From Palsa-504 sp963839095 (GTDB lineage: Bacteria > Actinomycetota > Actinomycetes > Streptosporangiales > Streptosporangiaceae), in assembly GCA_963839095.1 (NCBI GenBank), contig CAWIUF010000042.1, positions 24,206 to 88,205 on the forward strand: a stretch of 64,000 bases of DNA, read 5' to 3'. This document shows, piece by piece, positions 27,670 through 36,215 of this stretch (its first letter is position 1; the number at the start of each line of letters is the position of its first letter). The notes beneath the pieces were generated by a model. That model did no database searches, was not told the DNA's origin, and saw only the letters and a program-made list of their open reading frames with translations. Both the position numbers and the translations under genes were made by a program.

Positions 27670-28398
27670 ATGGGGGCGCTGAGCACCGCGGCGCTGGTGG
27701 CTGCCTGGGAGGACGGGATGGGGGAGCCGCTCGTGGACCGGGCCCCGGCTCTGCTCCGGTCGCTCGGGCTGGTCGAGCCGGCCTGCGATCCCGCGGCCAT
27801 GACCGTCGGCGCGTGCGATCTGCTGCTATTCGATGTGCGCGGCCGGCTGTTCGGTCCCGACCTCGACATGGTGGCGACCTGCCCGGCGTGCGGGATGCTG
27901 GTAGAGCTCGTCATCCCCGCCGCCGAGGTGGTGCCCGCTCATCCTGCCATCCGGCTGAGCCAGGTGATCGTCGAGGAAGACGGCCTGTGCATCCAGTGCC
28001 GCCTGCCGACCAACGGCGACTTGCGGGAGCTAGCCGCGATCGGGCCCGGGGCGACGGCCGCGGACCTGCTCGAGCGGTGCGTCGAAGACATAGCGGGACC
28101 GGATGCCCCGCCCGCCGCGGCCGCGCTGCCGCCGGCGACGGCGGAGCGGGTGGCTGACGCCCTGGCGGCCAGCGATCCGGGCGCTGACATCTCGGCCGAG
28201 ATCGAGTGCCCCTGCGGAGCGGTGTGGCCCGAGACCGTAGACATCCGCTCGATCCTGTGGACGGAACTGACCCGGTGGGTTCAGCGCCGCCTGCTGGAGG
28301 TCCACCAGCTCGCGCTGGCCTACGGGTGGGCCGAGCGGGACATCCTGGAGATGAGTCCGTACCGGCGCCGCTTCTACCTTGAGTCCTGCGCGGAATGA
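27670..28398 (+). CDS. T4 gp26/gp51-type baseplate hub assembly chaperone
   Basis: 242 residues. It carries three cysteine pairs (CPAC, CIQC, CPC), which suggests bound zinc. The C-terminal WVQRRLLEVHQLALAYGWAE then ILEMSPYRRRFYL matches the conserved end of the gp26/gp51-like family found after the tube gene in many eCIS loci. In T4 this group helps baseplate hub assembly. It follows the tube by 5 bp and overlaps the next gene by an ATGA. Confidence 0.72.
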   Translation: MGALSTAALVAAWEDGMGEPLVDRAPALLRSLGLVEPACDPAAMTVGACDLLLFDVRGRLFGPDLDMVATCPACGMLVELVIPAAEVVPAHPAIRLSQVIVEEDGLCIQCRLPTNGDLRELAAIGPGATAADLLERCVEDIAGPDAPPAAAALPPATAERVADALAASDPGADISAEIECPCGAVWPETVDIRSILWTELTRWVQRRLLEVHQLALAYGWAERDILEMSPYRRRFYLESCAE

Positions 28399-29464
28399 CC
28401 GCGTACCTAAGGCGCATCCGCGGGCTCACCGGCGGCGAGCCGTCGTTGCGAGTGCGACCCCGATCCCGTTTCGACCGGCCCCGCCAGGGACCGAGCCGCC
28501 CTGGGAGGGGACGGTGCCCCGCCGGGGGCCGCAGCATGCCGAGACCGGCGACGCGGATCCTGCGGTGTCCTGGGCCGAGACCCTCTGGCCAGCGACCGAC
28601 GACCCGAAGGGAGCAGCCCGTCCCCGGTCCGGCCCGACGCCCGGGCGGCCACCCGCCCGGGCCAGCGCTAGCCCGGCTCCGGACAGCCCTGGGCCATTTG
28701 CGCCGTCAGCCGGTGCCCGCGGCATTCCGCCGCAGCTGCGCCCCGGCCCGCCGCCGGGGCCGTCCGGGCGGCCCGGCCCCCCCTGGGCCGCCGCTGCGGA
28801 CCGGGCCGGGCCCGGCGCGCAGGACGCCCGCTCCGGCCGCCCCGCGCCCGATGGCCACCTGGCCCATCACGATGACCGCCGCGGGCCGCCCGGCCGGACC
28901 AGCCCGAGCCTGCCGGACCCGGCATCTGATCCGGCGGAACCGGTCCCGGCACCCGTGCGCTCCGGCCGCGGCCGGCTGGGCCCGGCGCCCGGAGATCGAT
29001 CCGGATCCGCCCGCCCGCCCGCCCCGGCCCGCCGCCCGGATTCCGCCCCGCCCGCCGGGTCCATCGAGCCAGCGGTGACGCTCCCAGGAGACCGGCTCCG
29101 AGTCACGGGGCGCCCTCCGCGGTCAGGGCTGGCCGGGCCCTACCTCGGGCGCCTTTCCGGGCCCGGCGGCCTTGGGCCGGCCGGCTCAGGGCCCGGCGGA
29201 CGGGCCGGCGACGCCGATCCCCTGGCCGGTGACCGGGGCGGCGCATCCCGGCCTGAGCGCTCGGATCCCGGCGGGTATCCTGCCGCCCGCCGGGCTCAAC
29301 CCGACGAGGTAACGGTGACCATCGGGCGCGTCGAGGTCCGCGTCGGCCCGGCGCCGGCCGCGCCCGGGCCGGCCGCCCCTCCGGCTGGCGCCCCTGCTTC
29401 GCGGCCTCAGCCGAGCCGGCTGGAGGACTACCTGCGAGCCCGGACCGCCGGGAGGGTCGGATGA
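28395..29464 (+). CDS. Low-complexity Pro/Gly/Arg-rich eCIS protein (frameshifted)
   Basis: About 356 residues. The N-terminus MTAYLRRIRGLTGG with LRVRPRSRF is read from an ATG at 28395 that overlaps the previous stop (ATGA). After a shift near 28474 the frame continues with APPGTEPPWEGTV. The centre is extremely rich in Pro, Gly, Ala and Arg with no predicted fold. The end has EVTVTIGRVEVRVGPAP and SRLEDYLRART, a short conserved tail that recurs in actinobacterial eCIS loci. It sits between chaperone and terminator. Role unknown; see findings for the tape-measure idea. Confidence 0.72.
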
Positions 29465-30666
29465 GTAACGACCGGGCCATCGCGGCGGTGACCGCGACGT
29501 TGCGGAATATGCTGTTCCAGGCGGTATCCAGCGACGCCGACCTGGCCGGGACGACGGTCACCACCCGGCCTCCTGACCGGGCCCGCCAGGACGGCACTAC
29601 CAGCAATCAGATCAACCTCTTCCTGTACCGGACCTCGATCGACGCGGCCTGGCGCAACCAGGATCCGCCGGGGATACGCCCCGGCGAATCAGGCCAGCCG
29701 CCGCTGCCGCTCGTTCTGTCGTACCTCATGACCGCCTACGGCGAGGACGACGATGAGGTGCTGGCCCACCGGCTGCTCGGGGTGGGCATGCAGCTGCTCA
29801 ACGACCAGCCCCTGCTTTCCCCCGCGGCCATCGCCGCGGCCCTGAGCGGAAGCGGCCTGGAAGATCAGCCCGATCGGGTCAGGATCACCCCGCACCCCAT
29901 CCCGATGGACGAGATATCCCGGATGTGGGCCACTTTCAGTACCGGATACCGCATCTCGGTCAGCTACGACGCCGCCGTGGTCCTGATCGACAACACGCGG
30001 CCGGTCCGCGCTCCGCTCCCGGTCCTGGCCCGCTCGCCCGGCGACCAGGGACCGTTCGCCACCGCGGGGGCCGCGCCCTGGCTGCGGCTGGTCTCGCCGC
30101 CGGGCGGCCAGCCCGGTGCCCGCCCCGGTGACACCGTGACCCTCTTCGGTCAGGGCCTGCGCGGAGTATCCCAGGTCCAGGTCTCGGGGGGCGCCCTGAG
30201 CAGCCCGCAGCTGCTAGCGGCCGTCACCGCGCCGGACGGGTCGCTGGCCGTGCAGCTCCCGGCCGAGACGCCGCTGCCCGCCGGGATCGTCGCCATCACC
30301 GCGCTGGTGACGGTGGCCGACGGCAGCACGCTGCCCAGCAACGCCAGCCCGCTGGCCCTGATTCCCGTGATCACCAATGACGGCCCGGTTACCGGGACGC
30401 TCGACAGCGGATCGGTGACCCTCGAGATCACCTGCGCGCCACCCGTAGGCGCGGGGCAGACCGTCGCGCTCGTGGTAGGCGACCAGGTCGTGCCCGGCGC
30501 CGCGGGCGAAGCCGGAAGCGAGCCCCGCACCTCGGTGCCGTTCACCTTGCGCGGATTCACCGCCGGCTCATATGTGGTGCGGCTGCGCGTGGACGGCCAG
30601 GACAGCATCCCCGTCGTGGCTGGCCAGGCCAGCTTCGACCCCAGCCAGCGTCTGGTGCTGTCATGA
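29461..30666 (+). CDS. eCIS tail terminator (Pvc16/Afp16-like, DUF4255)
   Basis: 401 residues, ATGA overlap with the gene before. The DUF4255/Pvc16 N-terminal domain (residues about 1-190) is clear: IAAVTATLRNMLFQ, NQINLFLYRTSIDAAWRNQ, LPLVLSYLMTAYGEDDDEVL and HRLLGVGMQLLNDQP. The rest is beta-rich (GDTVTLFGQGLRGVSQVQV) and looks like one or two IPT/TIG-type domains. Afp16 caps the tube end and fixes sheath and tube length. The extra C-terminal domains are known in actinobacterial members. Confidence 0.88.
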   Translation: MSNDRAIAAVTATLRNMLFQAVSSDADLAGTTVTTRPPDRARQDGTTSNQINLFLYRTSIDAAWRNQDPPGIRPGESGQPPLPLVLSYLMTAYGEDDDEVLAHRLLGVGMQLLNDQPLLSPAAIAAALSGSGLEDQPDRVRITPHPIPMDEISRMWATFSTGYRISVSYDAAVVLIDNTRPVRAPLPVLARSPGDQGPFATAGAAPWLRLVSPPGGQPGARPGDTVTLFGQGLRGVSQVQVSGGALSSPQLLAAVTAPDGSLAVQLPAETPLPAGIVAITALVTVADGSTLPSNASPLALIPVITNDGPVTGTLDSGSVTLEITCAPPVGAGQTVALVVGDQVVPGAAGEAGSEPRTSVPFTLRGFTAGSYVVRLRVDGQDSIPVVAGQASFDPSQRLVLS

Positions 30667-32634
30667 CCGCCGTGACCGGCTGGGAGTCACGCAACGACGC
30701 CTATCTCGCCGAGGGCCTGGAGTGGCTCCGCGGCCGGCTCTCCGCGGACCAGGCCGGTGATCCCAGCGGCCAGCCAGGCGCAACCTGGTGGCAGGGCGCC
30801 GCAGCGAGCCAGCGATCCGGGCCTCCCCCCGCACTTGAGCTGCTCGGCGACCGCCTCGGCCTCTCCCGCTTCGAGCGCCTTGTCCTGCTGCTCTGCGCCG
30901 CCATGGAGTTCGACCCGGCGATGGCGGCCCGCTGCGCGACGGCCGCCGGCCAGGCGGGAACCGGTCAGCCGACGTTCGCGCTCGCGCTCAGCATCCTGCC
31001 CGATCCGGCCTGGGACGCCCTGTCACCCCAGCGGCCGCTGCGCTACTGGCGGCTGGTCGAAGTGCACCAAGGGGCCGCCCAGCCGCTCGTGACGAGCGCG
31101 CTGCGGGCGGACGAGCGGATCGTGAACTACCTGAAGGGCCTCAACCAGCTTGACGACCGCCTAGATCACCTGGTCCGCCCGGTCGGTGATCTCCTCGGCG
31201 GACTGCATCCCAGCCAGGAGGCGGCCGTCCAGGACGGGCTCGCGGCCTGGGAGGAGCCGGCGACCGCGACCCAGCTGCCGCTGATCGAGCTCCTCGGAGC
31301 CGATCCGGCGGTCAGGCAGGGCCTGGCCTCGGCCATGGCCGAACGGGCCGATCTCCTGCTCTATGAGCTGGCCACCGACCGGCTGCCCCGTTCCGGGCTC
31401 GACCTTGCCGACGTCATCCGGCTGTGGGAGCGCGAGACGATGCTGCTCCCGCTCGCCCTGTACATCGACGTGAGCGAGGTGCCGGCCGAGGATGTCGCAT
31501 CCCTGCACGGCCTGTTCCGGGACCTGAGCGGCCCGGTTCTGGTCGGCTGCCGCGAGCCGCTCGCCGTCCCCGGACGCCCGTTCCGCCTGGTCGATGCCCG
31601 GCGCCCGTGTCCCGCGGAGCAGCAGGAGCTCTGGGCCGAAGTCCTGGCCGATCTGGCCGGGCCCGTCAGCGACCTGGATGCCATTGCCGGGCGGCTGTCC
31701 GGGGAGTTCGACCTCAACCAGGCGGCCATCCGCGAGGCGGCGCGGTATGCCCGCGGCCGGGGCGGCGCCGACGCCCTGTGGCAGGCATGCCAGTCCCAGA
31801 GCCGTCCCCGGCTGGCGGCGCTCGCACGGCGGCAGGACGCCGTCGCCACCTGGGACGATCTCGTCCTGCCGGACGCCGAGACCGTGCTGCTGCGGCACCT
31901 CGTCGACCAGGTCCGGGGCCGGGCGACGGTGCTGCGCCAGTGGGGCTTCGGCGAGAGGATCACCCGCGGCAGCGGCATCACGGCCCTGTTCGCCGGCCAG
32001 TCCGGCACCGGCAAGTCCCTGGCGGCGGAGGTTATCGCCGGTGAGCTCGGGCTAGCGCTGTACCGGATCGACCTGTCCGGCGTGGTCAGCAAGTACATCG
32101 GCGAGACCGAGCGCAACCTGCGCCGGGTGTTCGACGCGGCCGACGAGGGCGGCTCCCTGCTGCTGTTCGACGAGGCAGACGCACTGTTCGGGCGCCGCAG
32201 CGAAGTCAAGGACAGCCACGACCGCTACGCCAACATCGAAGTCAACTACCTCCTGCAGCGCATGGAGGACTACCGGGGCGTCGCCATCTTGACCACCAAC
32301 CAGCGTCAGGCCGTCGACCGGGCTTTCCTGCGCCGGCTGCGCTTCGTCGTCAGCTTCCCGTTCCCCTCGCCCCGCGAGCGCGAGCTGCTGTGGCGACGCG
32401 CATTCCCGCCCCGGGCCCCGGTTGGCGATCTCGACGTCGGCCGGCTGCACGAAGCTGGCCACGACCGGCGGAATGATCCGCAACATCGCCCTCAACGCCG
32501 CCTTCTGCGCGGCGGGACGTCAGACGCCGGTGACGACCGAGCTGGTCCTGGAGATGGCACGGATCGAATTCCGCAAGCTCCAGCTGCCGGTCAGCGGCAC
32601 CGACTTCGAGCCGCGCACGGAGGTAGCCCGGTGA
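30663..32634 (+). CDS. eCIS AAA+ ATPase (Afp15/Pvc15-like; frameshifted)
   Basis: About 657 residues, ATGA overlap with the terminator gene. The C-terminal AAA+ module is complete: Walker A GQSGTGKS (about 445-452), Walker B LLLFDEADALFGRR (about 498-511), sensor ILTTNQ and arginine finger RAFLRRLRFVV. A shift near 32445 leads to GGMIRNIALNAAFCAAG, the sensor-2 region. The N-terminal half is the helical domain common to CIS ATPases (LSRFERLVLLLCAAMEFDP). It probably remodels or assembles the particle in the cytoplasm; it is not part of the mature tail. Confidence 0.92.
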
Positions 32635-32930
32635 AGATCAACGTGCACATCGGCCAGATCGTGGTCGAGGGCGCCTCCCTGACCCGGCGCGAGCGCGAGC
32701 ACCTCGCCGCGGCCCTGGAAGCTGAGCTCGCCCGCCAGCTGCGCGAGCGCGTCACCCGCGAGCGCGGCCAGCCGGCCGCAGGCACCCGGCCGGATCAGGA
32801 TGCCAGCGGCGTATCCCGGCTCGGCAGCCGGATCGCGCACGACGTGCTGGCCGGGCTGCCCGCCGGCGCTCTCGCTGGCAGCCGCCCGGCCGCGCCGAGC
32901 CGGCGCCAGTCCCGACGGGGGCGCCCGTGA
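32631..32930 (+). CDS. Small conserved eCIS protein
   Basis: 99 residues from a GTG overlapping the ATPase stop (GTGA). It reads KINVHIGQIVVEGASLTRRE and then a charged helix (REREHLAAALEAELARQLRE). Ala/Arg-rich C-terminus. A short beta strand plus amphipathic helix is all that can be seen. The position between ATPase and baseplate genes is conserved in this class of locus. Function unknown. Confidence 0.7.
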   Translation: MKINVHIGQIVVEGASLTRREREHLAAALEAELARQLRERVTRERGQPAAGTRPDQDASGVSRLGSRIAHDVLAGLPAGALAGSRPAAPSRRQSRRGRP

Positions 32931-33610
32931 ACATGCCGGCCAGCACGTTCCCGGGCTCGCCCAAGCTGCTGCGCGGGGGCCTGGTACAGCTCGACCCGAC
33001 CACCCGCACGATCGTCGACGTGATCGTGTTCCAGTACAACCCCGACACCATGACCAGGACCCTGCAGCCCCGGGCCATGACCGGCGAGCCTGGCGACCGT
33101 CTCGAGGTGCTGCGCCTCACCGGCCCGCCGCACGAGACGATCAAGCTGGAAGCCGAGCTCGACGCGGCCGACCAGGTGCTGGAGAAATCCGCCGGCCAGC
33201 CCGGCGACGTCCGCCGCCGGGAACGGCCTGCTGCCCGCCCTCGCCTCGCTGGAGGCCCTGATCACGCCCTCCGCCGACCAGCTGCTGACGACCGACGCGC
33301 TCTTCGACCGGGGGATGCTGGAGATCGCCCCGGTCGAGGCGCCGCTGATCGTCCTGGTGCTGGGGCGTGCAGCGGGTGGTCCCGGTCGCTGGTCGGCAGC
33401 CTGTCGATCACCGAGGAGGTCTTCGATCCCCAGCTCCGGCCGATCCGGGCCAAGGTCAGCCTCGAGCTCAAGGTGCTGACGACCAGCGATCTGCCGATCA
33501 CCCACCTCGGGTCGACGCTCTACCTCGGCTACCGCCGCACGGCGGAAAGCCTCGCCGCCCTGGTGGCCGGCACCGACGTCCGGCCGCTGGGACTGGAGCA
33601 CCTGCCATGA
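32927..33610 (+). CDS. CIS_tube/Afp7-like baseplate protein (two frameshifts)
   Basis: About 228 residues, starting at a GTG that overlaps the previous stop. The N-terminus has IVFQYNPDTMTRTLQP, matching the CIS_tube domain of Afp7 (…FNPTEY…), and TGPPHETIKLEAELDAADQ. The middle part is readable in a second frame between about 33205 and 33375 (ASLEALITPSADQLL), and the end returns to the first (SLSITEEVFDPQLRPIRA, then AKVSLELKVLT). So two compensating one-base errors are likely. Afp7 lies between tube and baseplate; its LysM part here is a separate gene. Confidence 0.78.
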   Translation: MNMPASTFPGSPKLLRGGLVQLDPTTRTIVDVIVFQYNPDTMTRTLQPRAMTGEPGDRLEVLRLTGPPHETIKLEAELDAADQVLEKSAGQPGDVRRRERPAARPRLAGGPDHALRRPAADDRRALRPGDAGDRPGRGAADRPGAGACSGWSRSLVGSLSITEEVFDPQLRPIRAKVSLELKVLTTSDLPITHLGSTLYLGYRRTAESLAALVAGTDVRPLGLEHLP

Positions 33611-33632
33611 CCGATTCCGGGAGCACACTCAG

Positions 33633-33935
33633 ATGAGCCCGCCTAGCCGTTATGCCACGACCGGCACCACCACCTGGACCGCGCCCGACGGGACCACGGT
33701 GCCGTACCTGCTGCGCCGCTTCCTGCCCCAGCCCGGTCAGCTGGCGACGCGGCGGCACGCACCTGGTCCGGCCGGGCGAGCGTGCCGACCAGATCGCCGC
33801 CGCCGAGCTCGGCGACGCCGAGCTGTCCTGGCTGCTGGCCGACGCCAACCTGGTCGACCGGCCGAGCGACCTGGCCCAGCCCGGCACGATCATCATCGGT
33901 CCCGCTGCCCGCCGGCGGTGCCCAGTGGCCAGTGA
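33633..33935 (+). CDS. Small LysM/gp53-like baseplate protein (frameshifted)
   Basis: About 100 residues. Begins MSPPSRYATTGTTTWTAPDG and VPYLLRRFLPQPGQL; after a shift near 33755 it continues THLVRPGERADQIAAAELGD, then WLLADANLVDRPSDLAQPGT. The THxVxxGERxDxIAxxxxGD pattern is a LysM-type motif, as in T4 gp53 and Afp7 C-termini. It would help the baseplate grip neighbouring parts rather than bind peptidoglycan. The 3' end is uncertain because another shift near 33905 may exist. Confidence 0.72.
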   Translation: MSPPSRYATTGTTTWTAPDGTTVPYLLRRFLPQPGQLATRRHAPGPAGRACRPDRRRRARRRRAVLAAGRRQPGRPAERPGPARHDHHRSRCPPAVPSGQ

Positions 33936-35232
33936 GATCACCCTCAGCCTGCTGATCGGGGCCGTCCAGCCGACCCCGGCGCCGCGGGAGGTGATGGAGT
34001 CGCTGGTCTCGGCGAGCGTGCAGGTAAGCGCGACCGGCAAGAGCGGATTCGACCTGTCCTTCGCCGTAAGCAAGGGATCGCCGCTGCTCACCGACCTGCT
34101 GCCGACCGGGTACTTCGATCCCCCGACCCGGGTGATCCTGGTCGCCACCATGGGCGGCTCGGCCACCGTGCTGATGGACGGCGTGATCACCTTCCAGGAG
34201 ATGGTGCCGAGCGACGAGCCGGGCAAGTCCGTCCTCTCTATCAAGGGCGATGACCTCACCCGGATGCTCGACCTCGTCGACCTGACCGGCTTCCCCTGGC
34301 CGGCCATGCCCGCGGAGGCGCGGGTGGCGATCGCGGTGGGCAAGTACATCGCGCTCTACGGGATCGTCCCGGTCGTCATTCCCAGCGTCCTGATCGACGT
34401 CCCGAACCCGCTGGCTCAGATCCCCGTTCAGCGCGGCACCGACCTGAACTACATCAAGACGCTGGCGGACCGGGTCGGCTACGTCTTCTTCATCCAGCCC
34501 GGGCCGCTACCGGGCATGAACCTGGCCTACTGGGGACCGATGCTGCGGACGGCGATCCCGTTCCTGCCGGTACCGCCCCCGATCGCCATCGACTGGGACG
34601 GAGCCGGCAACGTCGAGTCCCTGCAGTTCTCCTTCGACGGCTTCGCCAAGACCCAGTGGGTCGTGGTCATCCAGGTCGACGGCATTCCCGTGCCCATCCC
34701 GGTACCCGACATCAGCCCGATCAGCCCGCCGCTCGGCCGCAAGAGCCCCATCCCGCTCAAGATCAGCCCCATGCCCGGCCTGGCCAAGTACAGCCCGCTC
34801 CAGGCGGCCGGAATCGCCCTGGCCCAGGCCGCGTCCACCGCTAACGTGATCTCCGGCCAGGGCACCCTCGACGTGCTCCGCTACGGGTCGATCCTGCCGG
34901 CCCGCACCCTCGTCGAGGTGCGCGGCGCGGGCCTCACCTACGACGGCCAGTACTTCGTCGACAGCACCACCCACACCATCAAGCCGGGATCCTACAAGCA
35001 AAGCTTCACCCTCAGCCGCAATGCCCTGATCGCCGGCCGCGGCGACCCGCTGTCCTACCTGACCTCGCAGGTACAGGAGCTGGGCGGGTTCGCCGCCGCA
35101 GCGGTGCACGCCACCCCCGTCCTGCCCGGCGGCGTGGGCATTCTCACGACCCCGCCGGGGCCGCTGCTGCCGGTGCCCGCGCCATCCCCCGGCGGAGGCG
35201 GCCGGATCGCCGCGCTGCCCGCATCCCCGTGA
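33925..35232 (+). CDS. gp27-like baseplate hub (VgrG N-terminal half)
   Basis: 435 residues from a GTG at 33925. Phage-D/gp27-like folds are suggested by the opening ASEITLSLLIGAVQPTPAPR, VSASVQVSATGKSGFDLSFAV, KSVLSIKGDDLTRMLDL, QRGTDLNYIKTLADRVGYVF and LVEVRGAGLTYDGQYFVDST. In Afp8 and VgrG this hub is fused to the spike; here the spike is the next gene. Hydrophobic Pro/Val/Ile stretches (PVPIPVPDISPISPP) form loops in the centre. The trimeric hub adapts the six-fold tube to the spike. Confidence 0.85.
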   Translation: MASEITLSLLIGAVQPTPAPREVMESLVSASVQVSATGKSGFDLSFAVSKGSPLLTDLLPTGYFDPPTRVILVATMGGSATVLMDGVITFQEMVPSDEPGKSVLSIKGDDLTRMLDLVDLTGFPWPAMPAEARVAIAVGKYIALYGIVPVVIPSVLIDVPNPLAQIPVQRGTDLNYIKTLADRVGYVFFIQPGPLPGMNLAYWGPMLRTAIPFLPVPPPIAIDWDGAGNVESLQFSFDGFAKTQWVVVIQVDGIPVPIPVPDISPISPPLGRKSPIPLKISPMPGLAKYSPLQAAGIALAQAASTANVISGQGTLDVLRYGSILPARTLVEVRGAGLTYDGQYFVDSTTHTIKPGSYKQSFTLSRNALIAGRGDPLSYLTSQVQELGGFAAAAVHATPVLPGGVGILTTPPGPLLPVPAPSPGGGGRIAALPASP

Positions 35233-35253
35233 CACCCGAGTACAAGGAGAACC

Positions 35254-35850
35254 ATGACTGACCTAGGCCATTCCGGCTACAAGGAGTCCTTGCTGCCCTT
35301 CGGGGAACCGGATGCCCAGGACCCGGATCCCGAGGTCCGCAAGCGCTTCTTCGGCAAGTACCGCGGCTCGGTCGTGGCGAACCTCGATCCGCTCAAGCAG
35401 GGCCGGCTGATCCTGCGGGTCCCCGACGTGTTCGGGCTGCTGACGAGCAACTGGGCGCTGCCCTGCGTCCCGCTGGCCGGCCCGATGATGGGCGCTTCGT
35501 TCGTCCCCCCGGCGGTCGGTTCCAGCGTGTGGGCCGAGTTCGAGCAGGGCGATCCCCAGCTGCCGATCTGGGTCGGCTGCTTCTGGGAGACACCGGCCAC
35601 CCTGGGCAAGATGGCGCTGCTCACCGGGACCGCGCCGACCCCGTCGATGACGCTGGAAACGGTCACCAGCGGCATCGGGATCTCCGACCTGCCGAACCTG
35701 CCGCCGACGGCGGGCAATGTGAGCCTTTACGCGAACGAAGGGACCACGTCGATCAGCCTCAACGCGTCCGGCGTGACCATCACCGCACCCGCGGTCAAGC
35801 TCGTGACGTCCAGCTTCACGGTCAACGGCGCCCAGTTCTCGGTGACCTGA
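35254..35850 (+). CDS. gp5-like spike with OB fold (Phage_base_V)
   Basis: 198 residues, with AAGGAG upstream of the ATG. The OB-fold is seen as RRFFGKYRGSVV-type text: FFGKYRGSVVANLDPLKQGR, then WALPCVPLAGP and AVGSSVWAEFEQGDPQLPIW, the usual gp5/Phage_base_V pattern. The end (NVSLYANEGTTSISLNASGV, VTITAPAVKLVTSS) is a short beta-helix that would form the needle. It carries the DUF4280 tip encoded at 46469. Confidence 0.9.
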   Translation: MTDLGHSGYKESLLPFGEPDAQDPDPEVRKRFFGKYRGSVVANLDPLKQGRLILRVPDVFGLLTSNWALPCVPLAGPMMGASFVPPAVGSSVWAEFEQGDPQLPIWVGCFWETPATLGKMALLTGTAPTPSMTLETVTSGIGISDLPNLPPTAGNVSLYANEGTTSISLNASGVTITAPAVKLVTSSFTVNGAQFSVT

Positions 35851-35852
35851 AG

Positions 35853-36215
35853 ATGGATATCGCCTTTCCGTATCAGCTCGATCCGCAAGGCTCGACGGCC
35901 ACCGCGGCGTCGGCTGGCGACCACATCGCGCAGCTGCTCGAGCAGCTGCTCTTCACCCGCCCGGGAGAGCGGGTCAACCGTCCCGGCTTCGGCTGCGGGC
36001 TGCTCGACCTGGTCTTCAGCCCGGCCTCGCCGGAGGTCGCCGCCGCGTTGTCGATCACGGTCTCAGCCGCCGTCCAGCAGTGGCTCGGTGACGTCATGAA
36101 AATCCAGTCCGTCGACGTCACCTCGGCCGGGAGCGAGCTGCAGGTCGTCCTGAGTTACCTGGTCACCGCCACCGGCACGGCCGCTGCCACTTCCCTCGTG
36201 ATACCGGTGGGGTGA
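35853..36215 (+). CDS. gp25-like baseplate wedge protein (Afp9-like)
   Basis: 120 residues, starting 2 bp after the spike stop. The GPW_gp25 pattern is complete: HIAQLLEQLLFTRPGERVNR then PGFGCGLLDLVFSP, with the EPR-like core replaced here by RPGER. The protein nucleates sheath polymerisation on the baseplate. Its stop overlaps the start of the next gene (GTGA). Confidence 0.93.
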   Translation: MDIAFPYQLDPQGSTATAASAGDHIAQLLEQLLFTRPGERVNRPGFGCGLLDLVFSPASPEVAAALSITVSAAVQQWLGDVMKIQSVDVTSAGSELQVVLSYLVTATGTAAATSLVIPVG

